A stretch of DNA of 64,000 nt from Bosea beijingensis (GTDB lineage: Bacteria > Pseudomonadota > Alphaproteobacteria > Rhizobiales > Beijerinckiaceae), in assembly GCF_030758975.1 (NCBI RefSeq), contig NZ_CP132359.1, positions 620,001-684,000 of the forward strand. The letters run 5' to 3'. The notes beneath the pieces were generated by a model, which saw only the letters and a program-made list of their open reading frames with translations, ran no database searches and was not told where the DNA came from. Positions 9,608-17,703 of the stretch are shown here, one piece after another. The position numbers and the translations under genes are program-made. The stretch's first letter is position 1; each line of letters opens with the position of its first letter.

Positions 9608-10189
9608 CTACGAGAGCGTGAGTTTGGTCGCGACTTTTTTCAGAAAAGCCGCGCGGCTCGCCGGCGTCGAGAGATTCATCTCGTAATGGGCGAGATAGGT
9701 CGTGCGCGCCAGCGGGTGGCAGACCGCCCGCAGCGCCCGGCATACCGCCTTGCGCGGCGGATCGCCCATCAGGAGGGCGCGCCAGCGCGAACCGCCATAG
9801 CTGGTCACCGCGACCAGCCGGCGAATATTGTGCAGAGCCGGCTGCGCCTTGCCATCGACCATCTTGAAGGACACGCCGGGCAGGAAGACGCGATCGAGAA
9901 AGCCCTTGAGGATCGCGGGAAAGCCGAAATTCCAGACCGGAAAGCACAGCACCAGCGCCTCGGCCCGCCTCACCCGCTCGACGTAACCGGCGACGGGCAA
10001 TGTGTTGCTGGCGGTGTCGTGATAGCCGCGCCGCTCCTCCCGGTTCAGCACCGGGTCGAAGCCCTCGGCATAGAGATCGCAATCGTCGACCTCGTGCCCC
10101 GCTGCCTTGAGGCTAGCGACGACCGTCTCATGGATGGCCGCGCCGAAGCTTTCAGGAACCGGATGGGCATAGAGGACGAGCACGCGCAT
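9608..10189 (-). CDS. flavodoxin-fold NAD(P)H:quinone oxidoreductase family protein
   Basis: A 193-residue flavodoxin-like protein of the NQO1/MdaB type. It begins with MRVLVLYAHPVPESFGAAIH, the FMN/FAD phosphate loop, and has CFPVWNFGFPAILKGFLDRV and a TSYGGSRWR segment around the flavin site. Relatives perform two-electron reduction of quinones or other electrophiles in the cytoplasm. It starts five bases after the FAD-linked oxidase ends, so it is the third gene of an operon with that oxidase and the amidohydrolase. Confidence 0.8.
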   Translation of the reverse strand: MRVLVLYAHPVPESFGAAIHETVVASLKAAGHEVDDCDLYAEGFDPVLNREERRGYHDTASNTLPVAGYVERVRRAEALVLCFPVWNFGFPAILKGFLDRVFLPGVSFKMVDGKAQPALHNIRRLVAVTSYGGSRWRALLMGDPPRKAVCRALRAVCHPLARTTYLAHYEMNLSTPASRAAFLKKVATKLTLS

Positions 10190-10194
10190 GGTCC

Positions 10195-11619
10195 TTAGCC
10201 GACGCCGGCTTCGCTGAGGCTGCGGAACAGGAAGGTCTTGCCCGAGCGGTAATCGTAGGACGGGTCTTCCCAGGCGATCATCTTGCCGGGGTTGAGCAGG
10301 CCCTGCGGATCGGCCTCGCGCTTGAAGGCGAGCTGCGTCTCGTCGGTCTGCTTCATGCCGCCCTCTTCCAGCGTGTAGCGGTGCGGGTTGAAGATCGGCG
10401 CGCCCATCTCCTCATGGATCGCCATGATCTCCTCAAGCCGCTCCTCGCTGGTGAAGCGCACCAGCGGCAGCCCGAAGCAGGTGATCTTGCCGTCGAAGCG
10501 CACGAATTCGAGATGGCAGGTCACCTCGTCGCCGAAGCGGGCATGGATCTTGTCGACGAGATCGACCTGGTTCGGGAAGGGATAGAGCACCTGCAGGTAG
10601 GTGATCGCCGGATCGACGCGCAAAGCCCTGAGCGTCGTATGGTTCCAGCCGAGCTCATAGGCCGGCGGCAGACCCTTGGCATCCTCCGGCGAAAGCTTGT
10701 CGGTGCGCAGCAGAAGCTCCGCGCCCTTGAAGCGGCGGGCATAGGCACAGAGCGCATCGACCGCGAAATCGGCAGCCATGACGATGACGAGATGGCTGTC
10801 GCGCGGCAGGAACTTGCGATGGCGCAGGAAATAGTCATGCGGCGCGGGCGCCGCGACGACGCAGAGGTTCTTCAGCGCAAGCCCGTCCTGCTCGCCGACC
10901 GCATTGGCGAACTCGGTCGCGGCCCGCAAATCCTCGAAGCCGACGATGACGTCGACCCAGTTATAGGCCGGGCCGAGCGGCATCTCGACCTCGGTGATGA
11001 TGCCGTTGGTGCCATAGGCATGGGCGACCTTGTGCAGGTCCTCACCGGAGAACTCGAGGATGCGCGGGCTTGCCTCCATCGTCGCGACCTTCAGCCGGAT
11101 GATGTTGCCCCAGTCGCGCAAGCCGCCCCATTTGATCGAGCCGACGCCGCCGGAGCCGCCGGCGATGAACCCGCCGATCGAAGCCGTCTGGTAGGTGGAC
11201 GGATGCAACCGCAGTTCCTGCCGCGAATGCGCCCGCGTCTCGTCGTCGATCCGGGCCATGATCGCGCCGGGCTCGGCGACATAGCGGCCGGCGGCGATCT
11301 CCTTGACCTTGTTGAAGCCGGAGAGATCGAGCAGCACGCCGCCGGAGAGCGGCATCGCCTGGCCGTAATTGCCGGTGCCGGTACCGCGCGGCGTCACCGG
11401 AATGCCGAGTTCATGGCAGGCGGCGAGCACCTGCACGACCTCGGCCTCGCTCGTGGGCGAGACCACGATATCGGCCAAGACATGGTCGAGCTGGCGCTTC
11501 AGGATCGGCGAGTACCAGAAGAAGTCGCGGCTCTTCTGCTTCACCAGCGCCGGATTCTCCTCGGTGCGGATGCTGCCGAGGCGGCTCTTCAGCGTGGCGA
11601 TGTCGTAGCGTGCAGTCAT
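10195..11619 (-). CDS. FAD-binding oxidoreductase (PCMH/VAO type)
   Basis: A 474-residue flavoprotein. The N-terminal PCMH-type FAD domain shows PRGTGTGNYGQAMPLSGG, the pyrophosphate-binding loop, and TASIGGFIAGGSGGVGSIKWGG. The C-terminal half ends with DPQGLLNPGKMIAW, the usual closing motif of FAD-linked oxidases of the GlcD/lactate dehydrogenase group. No signal peptide is seen. The substrate is unknown; 2-hydroxy acids are common in the family. The start overlaps the amidohydrolase stop as ATGA, so the two are translationally coupled. Confidence 0.85.
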   Translation of the reverse strand: MTARYDIATLKSRLGSIRTEENPALVKQKSRDFFWYSPILKRQLDHVLADIVVSPTSEAEVVQVLAACHELGIPVTPRGTGTGNYGQAMPLSGGVLLDLSGFNKVKEIAAGRYVAEPGAIMARIDDETRAHSRQELRLHPSTYQTASIGGFIAGGSGGVGSIKWGGLRDWGNIIRLKVATMEASPRILEFSGEDLHKVAHAYGTNGIITEVEMPLGPAYNWVDVIVGFEDLRAATEFANAVGEQDGLALKNLCVVAAPAPHDYFLRHRKFLPRDSHLVIVMAADFAVDALCAYARRFKGAELLLRTDKLSPEDAKGLPPAYELGWNHTTLRALRVDPAITYLQVLYPFPNQVDLVDKIHARFGDEVTCHLEFVRFDGKITCFGLPLVRFTSEERLEEIMAIHEEMGAPIFNPHRYTLEEGGMKQTDETQLAFKREADPQGLLNPGKMIAWEDPSYDYRSGKTFLFRSLSEAGVG

Positions 11620-12938
11620 GATGCTCTGCCCATCAGATGGTCGAGTTCGCGGTAATCAGGCAAGGTCCGGTCGATCGCACGGCCGGAAATCAGCACGGTG
11701 CGATCGGCCTGCGGCCGGGAGAAGAGTTCGGTCCAGTCGCGCGCTCGCGTCAGGACGAGATCGGCCGGCCCGCCCACCGTGATGACACCGGCCTCGATCC
11801 CCATCGCCTGCGCCGGCGTGCGGGCCACGGCATTGGCCCAGTCAGGTCCGGAATGATCGAGCTGGAGGATGCGCGTGCCCTCGCGCAGCACCTCGACGAG
11901 GTCGAGATCGCCATAGGCGTAGAAGGGGTCGCGGGTATTGTCGGAGGCGATCATCACCGGCACCCCGGCAGCCTTCAGTTCATGCAATGCCGTGACGCCG
12001 CGCCAGCGCGGCGTGCGTCCTTGCTGGCGGTCCTGCAGATACATGTTGCACAGCGGCAGCGAGACCACGGCGATGCCGGCCTCGCGAACCTTTGCGATGA
12101 TTCGCGCCCCATCCTCGGGCGCCTGAAGCGCGAGCGAGCAGCAATGCCCGCAGAGGATTTTCCCCTCGAAGCGATGGCGCAAAGCTGCGTCCGCTATGTG
12201 CTCCAGCGAGCGCGCCGCCGGATCGTTGGTCTCGTCGACATGGAAGTCGAGATCGAAGCCGTTCTCGATCGCCGCCAGGAACAGGATGTCGAGTGCCCGG
12301 TCGAGCTCCGGGATCATATAGGTGACGCAGCCCAAGAGCTTGTCGCCATGCGCCTTCACGGCGGCGATCACCGCCTGCATATGTGCGGGGTCCAGCGCGG
12401 CATCGGCGCCGAACAACGGCGTAGCCTGAAGCGCGATGCGCCCGGCCCATTCCGCCCGCAACTCGGCATAAACCGGCCAGGAAATCCCGATCTGCTTGCC
12501 CAAAGAATCGAGATGCGTCCGCATGGCCGCGGTGCCATGCGCGAAGGCGGTTCGCAGCGAGAAATCCATCCGCGCCCGCACGTCCTGCGCCGACCAGTTC
12601 GCCTCGCGATCGGCACCGACCGTGTTCAGTGCGCCCGGAAAGGTACCGTCCGGATTGGGGCTGCGCGGCCAGATATGGCCCTTGTCGAGATGGACATGGG
12701 CATCGACGAGTCGCGGCAGCACGATGCCGCCATCGAGGCTCAAAGCTGGCTCGGCCCCTGTGGTCGCCCTGGCAGGCTCGATCGCCGCGATACGGCCACC
12801 CGCGATGGCGAGGTCGACACGCGCCAGCCCGTTGCGGTCAGCCGGGAGATCGCCGCCCTCGATCAGGCAGGCGGGTACGCGTAGATCGGACAGCCGGAAG
12901 GCAGAGGCATCTGGCAGGCGGGCGAAACCGGTCGTCAC
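11616..12938 (-). CDS. cytosine-deaminase-like amidohydrolase
   Basis: A 440-residue metal-dependent amidohydrolase. Metal ligands appear as VDAHVHLDKGH near residue 80, a histidine in DFHVDETND, CGHCCSLA, and the aspartate in IASDNTRDPF. This set matches the cytosine deaminase/isoguanine deaminase branch, which hydrolyses amino groups on nucleobase-like rings. It is first in an operon with an FAD-linked oxidase and a quinone reductase, which suggests stepwise breakdown of a nitrogen heterocycle (inference). The start is a GTG at 12938. Confidence 0.8.
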   Translation of the reverse strand: MTTGFARLPDASAFRLSDLRVPACLIEGGDLPADRNGLARVDLAIAGGRIAAIEPARATTGAEPALSLDGGIVLPRLVDAHVHLDKGHIWPRSPNPDGTFPGALNTVGADREANWSAQDVRARMDFSLRTAFAHGTAAMRTHLDSLGKQIGISWPVYAELRAEWAGRIALQATPLFGADAALDPAHMQAVIAAVKAHGDKLLGCVTYMIPELDRALDILFLAAIENGFDLDFHVDETNDPAARSLEHIADAALRHRFEGKILCGHCCSLALQAPEDGARIIAKVREAGIAVVSLPLCNMYLQDRQQGRTPRWRGVTALHELKAAGVPVMIASDNTRDPFYAYGDLDLVEVLREGTRILQLDHSGPDWANAVARTPAQAMGIEAGVITVGGPADLVLTRARDWTELFSRPQADRTVLISGRAIDRTLPDYRELDHLMGRAS

Positions 12939-13128
12939 GTTGTCTCGCCTCTCCGGCCTCTCTCAGTCCGGTTCGGAGATACCGGGCCGATAGGGCACCT
13001 GCAAGCCGCGTCGCCCGCTCCTCCCCGCCCGATGACGTCGCAACCGGGATAGCCGCGCATTCGGGCTTGTCCGGGCCTGCGGGATCGCGCATGAGGGCGG
13101 CGTCATCAGCCAACACGAGGTCGGACCC

Positions 13129-13989
13129 ATGACCGGCGAAGCCCGCATCATCGACGGCAAGGCCACGGCCGCTGCGCTCCGGGCCGAGATCGGCCGCGAG
13201 GTCGCCGCCATCAAGGCCGCACGGGGTATCGTGCCCGGCCTCCATGTCGTCCTCGTCGGCGAGGACCCGGCCAGCAAGGTCTATGTCGCCTCGAAGGAGA
13301 AGCTCGCCGTCGAAATCGGCATGAATTCGGTCGCTCACCGGCTGCCCGCCGATACGACCGAAGCACAGCTCCTCGCGAAGCTCGCCGAGCTTAACGCCGA
13401 CGACAATGTCGACGGCATCCTCGTCCAGCTCCCGCTGCCGAAGCACATCGATACGGGCCGCATCATCGATGCCATCGACCCTGCCAAGGATGTCGACGGC
13501 CTGCACCCGATCAATGCAGGCCTGCTCGCCGGTGGCAAGAACGGTCTCGTGCCCTGCACGCCGCTCGGCTGCATGCTGCTGTTGAAGCAGGCGCTGCCAT
13601 CGCTGTCCGGGCTCGACGCCGTGGTGATCGGCCGCTCCGAACTGGTCGGCCGCCCGGTCGCGCAGCTCCTGCTCCAGGCCGATTGCACGGTCACTATCGC
13701 CCATTCGCGCACCCGCGACCTGGCTGCAGTGGTGAAGCGCGCGGATATCGTCATCGCCGCGGTCGGCCGGCCGCGCATGGTCCAGGGCGACTGGATCAGG
13801 CAGGGCGCCACCGTGATCGATGTCGGCATCAACCGCCTGCCCGACGGCAAGCTGACCGGCGACGTCGATTTTGCGGAAGCCGTGAAGGTCGCGGGCGCCA
13901 TCACTCCGGTTCCCGGCGGCGTCGGCCCGATGACCATCGCCTGCCTGCTCAAGAACACGCTGACGGCCTTCCACGCCCGGCGGGGGTAG
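13129..13989 (+). CDS. folD: bifunctional methylenetetrahydrofolate dehydrogenase/cyclohydrolase
   Basis: A 286-residue FolD. It oxidises 5,10-methylene-THF to methenyl-THF with NADP and hydrolyses this to 10-formyl-THF, supplying purine and formyl-Met synthesis. Visible signatures are [18 protein letters not shown] with the catalytic Tyr and Lys, [15 protein letters not shown], the Rossmann segment [18 protein letters not shown], and [15 protein letters not shown] at the end. GAGG lies 9 bases before the ATG. It stands alone between divergent and convergent neighbours; a 112-bp palindromic repeat and a strong hairpin follow it. Confidence 0.95.
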   Translation: MTGEARIIDGKATAAALRAEIGREVAAIKAARGIVPGLHVVLVGEDPASKVYVASKEKLAVEIGMNSVAHRLPADTTEAQLLAKLAELNADDNVDGILVQLPLPKHIDTGRIIDAIDPAKDVDGLHPINAGLLAGGKNGLVPCTPLGCMLLLKQALPSLSGLDAVVIGRSELVGRPVAQLLLQADCTVTIAHSRTRDLAAVVKRADIVIAAVGRPRMVQGDWIRQGATVIDVGINRLPDGKLTGDVDFAEAVKVAGAITPVPGGVGPMTIACLLKNTLTAFHARRG

Positions 13990-14010
13990 CCTCGGGCTTC
14001 TAAAATAAAA

Positions 14011-14122
14011 CGAGCCCTCATCCTGAGGAGCCGCGAAAGCGGCGTCTCGAAGGATGGTCCAGCGCGCTCTGGAGCATCCTTCGAGACGCGGACTTGCGCC
14101 CGCTCCTCAGAATGAGGGCTCG
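14011..14122. repeat. palindromic intergenic repeat, family A, copy 1
   Basis: The outer arms are CGAGCCCTCAT and ATGAGGGCTCG. Inner arms CGTCTCGAAGGATG and CATCCTTCGAGACG sit around a short centre, giving a long cruciform-prone element of 112 bp. A second full copy is at 57603-57719 and a core-only copy at 31636-31684. Confidence 0.75.
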
Positions 14123-14124
14123 TA

Positions 14125-14156
14125 TGCGAAGAGCGCGCAGGCGCGCGCTCTTCGCA
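14125..14156. terminator. 14-bp perfect hairpin between convergent folD and lpd
   Basis: TGCGAAGAGCGCGC (14125-14138) pairs perfectly with GCGCGCTCTTCGCA (14143-14156) around an AGGC loop. It lies six bases from the lpd stop codon. There is no T-run, but the position fits a bidirectional transcript end. Confidence 0.6.
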
Positions 14157-14162
14157 AGTCGA

Positions 14163-15566
14163 TCACATATGGATCTGGCGCTTCTCCACCGCCATAGCGG
14201 CTTCCTTCACCACCTCGGCCAGTGTCGGATGCGCATGGCAGGTGCGGGCGAGGTCTTCCGAGGAACCGCCGAACTCCATCAGCACGGTCACTTCGGCGAT
14301 CAGGTCGCCGGCATGCGGGCCGATGATGTGGCAGCCGAGCACGCGGTCGGTCGCGGCATCGGCCAGCACCTTCACGAAGCCGTCGGTATGGCGCATGGCG
14401 CGGGCGCGGGCGTTCGCCGTGAACGGGAACTTGCCAACCTTGTAGGCGACGCCGGCCGCCTTCAGCTCTTCCTCGGTCTTGCCGATCGCCGCGACTTCCG
14501 GAGCGGTATAGACGATGCCGGGAATCGCGTCGTAGTTCACATGGCCGTGCTTGCCGGCGATGATCTCGGCGACCGCGACGCCCTCGTCCTCGGCCTTGTG
14601 CGCCAGCATCGGCCCGCGCACGACGTCGCCGATGGCATAGATGCCGGCGACATTGGTCTTGAAATGATCGTCGATGACGACGCGCCCGCGCTCGGTCGCG
14701 ACGCCCGCCTTGTCGAGACCGAGGCCATCCGTGTTCGGACGACGGCCAATCGCGACCAGCACGATATCGGCATTGAGCGTCTTGGCCTCGCCCCCAGTCG
14801 CCGGCTCGACGGTGACGGTCGCGCCCTTCTTGGCCACGTCGACCTTGGTGACCTTGGAGCCGAGCTGGAAGGTGAAGCCCTGCTTCTCCAGGATGCGCTG
14901 GAACTGCTTGGCGACCTCGCCGTCCATGCCGGGCAGGATGCGGTCGAGGAACTCGACGACGGTGACCTTGGCGCCGAGACGGCTCCAGACCGAGCCGATC
15001 TCGAGGCCGATCACGCCGGCGCCGACCACGACGAGCTCCTTCGGCACGGAGCCGATCTCGAGCGCGCCGGTCGAGGTCACGACGGTCTTCTCGTCAACGG
15101 TCACGCCGGGCAGCGGCGCCGACTCCGAACCCGTCGCGATGACGATGTTCTTGGTCTCGATCTCCTGCGTCTTGCCGTCCTCGGCGGTCACGACGACCTT
15201 GCCGGCGGCCGGGATCGAGGCCGTGCCGAGGAAGGCGTCGATCTTGTTCTTCTTCAGCAGGAAGCCGACACCGGTGACGTTCGCGTCGATCGTCTCCTGC
15301 TTGTGGGCCATCATTGCCTTGAGATCGAGCTTCGGCTTGCCGACGACAATGCCGAGCTTCTCGAAGGTGTGGCCGGCTTCCTCGAACATCTCGGAAGCGT
15401 GCAGCAGCGCCTTGGAGGGGATGCAGCCGACATTCAGGCAGGTGCCGCCATGGGTCTTGCGCTTCTCGACCACTGCGACCTTGAGGCCGAGCTGGGCGGC
15501 GCGGATGGCGCAGACATAGCCGCCGGGGCCGGTTCCGATGACGACGAGATCGTAGGCCGCAGCCAT
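14163..15566 (-). CDS. lpd: dihydrolipoyl dehydrogenase (E3)
   Basis: A 467-residue flavoprotein disulfide reductase. It has the FAD motif [19 protein letters not shown], the redox-active disulfide [16 protein letters not shown], the NAD motif [15 protein letters not shown], and the C-terminal HAHPTLAEV active-site His-Glu pair. It reoxidises lipoyl groups of 2-oxo acid dehydrogenases, here most simply the SucA/SucB complex encoded just upstream. It is the last gene of the minus-strand TCA block, 37 bases after the SDR gene. Confidence 0.95.
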   Translation of the reverse strand: MAAAYDLVVIGTGPGGYVCAIRAAQLGLKVAVVEKRKTHGGTCLNVGCIPSKALLHASEMFEEAGHTFEKLGIVVGKPKLDLKAMMAHKQETIDANVTGVGFLLKKNKIDAFLGTASIPAAGKVVVTAEDGKTQEIETKNIVIATGSESAPLPGVTVDEKTVVTSTGALEIGSVPKELVVVGAGVIGLEIGSVWSRLGAKVTVVEFLDRILPGMDGEVAKQFQRILEKQGFTFQLGSKVTKVDVAKKGATVTVEPATGGEAKTLNADIVLVAIGRRPNTDGLGLDKAGVATERGRVVIDDHFKTNVAGIYAIGDVVRGPMLAHKAEDEGVAVAEIIAGKHGHVNYDAIPGIVYTAPEVAAIGKTEEELKAAGVAYKVGKFPFTANARARAMRHTDGFVKVLADAATDRVLGCHIIGPHAGDLIAEVTVLMEFGGSSEDLARTCHAHPTLAEVVKEAAMAVEKRQIHM

Positions 15567-15603
15567 GGTGACTTCCTTTCCTGTGTTCGAATGCGGCGGC
15601 GCT

Positions 15604-16347
15604 TCAGCGCCCGCCGGTCACGTTCAAGACGGTTCCGTTGGTGTAGGAGGCCTCGTCCGAGAGCAGCCAGGCGATCGCCTGCGCCACCTCGCGCGCCGTG
15701 CCCTCGCGCTTCATCGGCAACTGGTCGCGCAACAGCGCCACCCGGTCCGGCATCCCGCCGCTGGCATGGATATCGGTATCGATGATCCCGGGCCTGACGG
15801 CATTGACCCGGATGCCCTCGGCCGCGACCTCGCGGGCGAGGCCGAGCGTGAAGATATCGATGCCGGCTTTCGCGGCGGCATAGTCGAGATACTGCCCGGC
15901 ACCTGCCAGAACCGCCGCAGCGGAGGACAGGTTGACGATGCCGCCGCCCTGCCCGCCATGGCGGGTCGACATCCGCTTCACCGCCTCACGGGCGCAGAGG
16001 AAGCTGCCGGTCAGGTTGATCCGGAACATCCGGTCAAGCCGCGCGACGCTCATCTCGTCGAGGCGCTGCGGGGCATCGATCACGCCGGCATTGTTGACCA
16101 GTGCGGTCAGGCGCCCGAGTTTGTCGGCTGCCGCGAAGATCGCGGCGACATCGGCATCGTCGCCGACATCGCCCTTGACCGCAGCCGCCTGCCGGCCCTG
16201 CCGGAGCACGGCCGCGACGGTCTCGGCCGCGGCTTCGGCATTGGACTGGTAGTTGACGACGAGATCGTAGCCGCGCTCCGCGAGCAGAATCGCGGTCGCC
16301 CGGCCGATTCCCCGGCTGCCGCCGGTGACGATCGCAACGCCCGACAT
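15604..16347 (-). CDS. short-chain dehydrogenase/reductase (FabG-like)
   Basis: A 247-residue classical SDR with [12 protein letters not shown], a catalytic Ser in NLSSAAA and the YxxxK motif in [10 protein letters not shown]. The C-terminus ends in VLNVTGGR. Family members reduce or oxidise carbonyl/hydroxyl groups with NAD(P)H, and the substrate is not predictable here. It lies 16 bases after sucB and 37 before lpd, inside the 2-oxoglutarate dehydrogenase operon. Confidence 0.8.
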   Translation of the reverse strand: MSGVAIVTGGSRGIGRATAILLAERGYDLVVNYQSNAEAAAETVAAVLRQGRQAAAVKGDVGDDADVAAIFAAADKLGRLTALVNNAGVIDAPQRLDEMSVARLDRMFRINLTGSFLCAREAVKRMSTRHGGQGGGIVNLSSAAAVLAGAGQYLDYAAAKAGIDIFTLGLAREVAAEGIRVNAVRPGIIDTDIHASGGMPDRVALLRDQLPMKREGTAREVAQAIAWLLSDEASYTNGTVLNVTGGR

Positions 16348-16363
16348 ATCCCGTCCCGCGCGA

Positions 16364-17596
16364 TCAGAGATCGAGGACGAGGCGCGCCGGGTCTTCCAGG
16401 CCTTCCTTGATGCGGACGAGGAAGGTCACGGCTTCCTTGCCGTCGATGATGCGGTGGTCGTAGCTGACCGCGAGATACATCATCGGGCGGATCTCGATCT
16501 TGCCGTTCACGACGACCGGACGCTCCTGGATCTTGTGCATGCCCAGGATCGCCGACTGCGGCGCGTTCAGGATCGGGGTCGACATCAGCGAGCCGTAGAC
16601 GCCGCCGTTCGAGATGGTGAAGGTGCCGCCCTGCATCTCCTCGATCGAGAGCTTGCCGTCGCGGGCCTTGCGGCCGAACTCGCCGATCTTCTTCTCGACG
16701 CCGGCAATGGAGAGCTCGTCCGCATCGCGCACCACCGGAACCACCAGGCCCTTCTCGGTGCCGACGGCGACGCCGATATGGTAGTAGTTCTTGTAGATGA
16801 TGTCGGTGCCGTCGATCTCGGCATTGACCGCCGGGATCTCCTTCAACGCCTGCACGCAGGCCTTCACGAAGAAGCCCATGAAGCCGAGCTTCACGCCGTG
16901 CTTCTTCTCGAACACGTCCTTGTACTGGTTGCGCAGCGCCATCACGCCGGACATGTCGACCTCGTTGAAGGTCGTCAGCATCGCCGCGTTGGACTGGGCT
17001 TCCTTGAGGCGGCGCGCGATGGTCTGGCGCAGCTTGGTCATCTTGACGCGTTCTTCGCGAGCGCCGTCATCAGGCGCCGACGGGGCGCGAACGGCGATGG
17101 GCGCAGGCGCAGCGGCCGGAGCGGCAGCGCCGCCGGTCGCGATCGCGGCGAGCATGTCGCCCTTGGTCACGCGGCCGTCCTTGCCGGAAGCAGCGACCTT
17201 GGACGGGTCGACGCCGCTCTCGGCAGCGAGGCGCGAGACGGCCGGGCCGGAATCGGCGGCCTTGGTCGCCGCAGCCTTCGGAGCCTCGGCAGCGGCAGCC
17301 GGAGCGGCAGCAGGCTTGGCCTCGGCCTTCGGAGCGGGCGCAGCGGCGGCAGCCGCGCCGCCTTCGGCGATCGTGCCGAGCAACGCGCTGACGCCAACCG
17401 TATCGCCTTCCTTGGCAACGATCTCGCCGAGCACGCCGGCGGCCGGCGCGTTGACTTCCAGCGTCACCTTGTCGGTTTCGAGCTCGACCAGGGGCTCGTC
17501 GGCCTTCACCGCCTCGCCCGGCTTCTTGAACCACTTGCCGATGGTCGCCTCGGAAACGGATTCGCCGAGGGTGGGTACGCGGATTTCGGTCGCCAT
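16364..17596 (-). CDS. sucB: dihydrolipoamide succinyltransferase (E2 of 2-oxoglutarate dehydrogenase)
   Basis: A 410-residue E2. The N-terminal lipoyl domain (about residues 2-77) has the lipoylated lysine in [11 protein letters not shown]. An Ala/Pro-rich linker (about 80-120), a peripheral-subunit-binding domain (about 120-155) and the catalytic acyltransferase domain ending with [12 protein letters not shown] follow. It transfers succinyl groups to CoA. The ATG at 17596 is chosen because the lipoyl domain starts there and GAGG lies six bases upstream; the open frame extends 22 codons further. It lies 107 bases after sucA. Confidence 0.95.
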   Translation of the reverse strand: MATEIRVPTLGESVSEATIGKWFKKPGEAVKADEPLVELETDKVTLEVNAPAAGVLGEIVAKEGDTVGVSALLGTIAEGGAAAAAAPAPKAEAKPAAAPAAAAEAPKAAATKAADSGPAVSRLAAESGVDPSKVAASGKDGRVTKGDMLAAIATGGAAAPAAAPAPIAVRAPSAPDDGAREERVKMTKLRQTIARRLKEAQSNAAMLTTFNEVDMSGVMALRNQYKDVFEKKHGVKLGFMGFFVKACVQALKEIPAVNAEIDGTDIIYKNYYHIGVAVGTEKGLVVPVVRDADELSIAGVEKKIGEFGRKARDGKLSIEEMQGGTFTISNGGVYGSLMSTPILNAPQSAILGMHKIQERPVVVNGKIEIRPMMYLAVSYDHRIIDGKEAVTFLVRIKEGLEDPARLVLDL

Positions 17597-17703
17597 GTCA
17601 GGCCTCTGTTGTCTCGTTCTCTGGCGGCAGGTTCGGCACCGGCTGGGGCGCCGATGCAGCAATGAAATCCGGCGGCGCGCTCAAGGCGCCGCCGGAAAGG
17701 ATG

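Noticed and set aside
14011..14122. IS element or transposon end
   Set aside because: No transposase gene or target duplication is present; it is a short palindrome found in several gaps.
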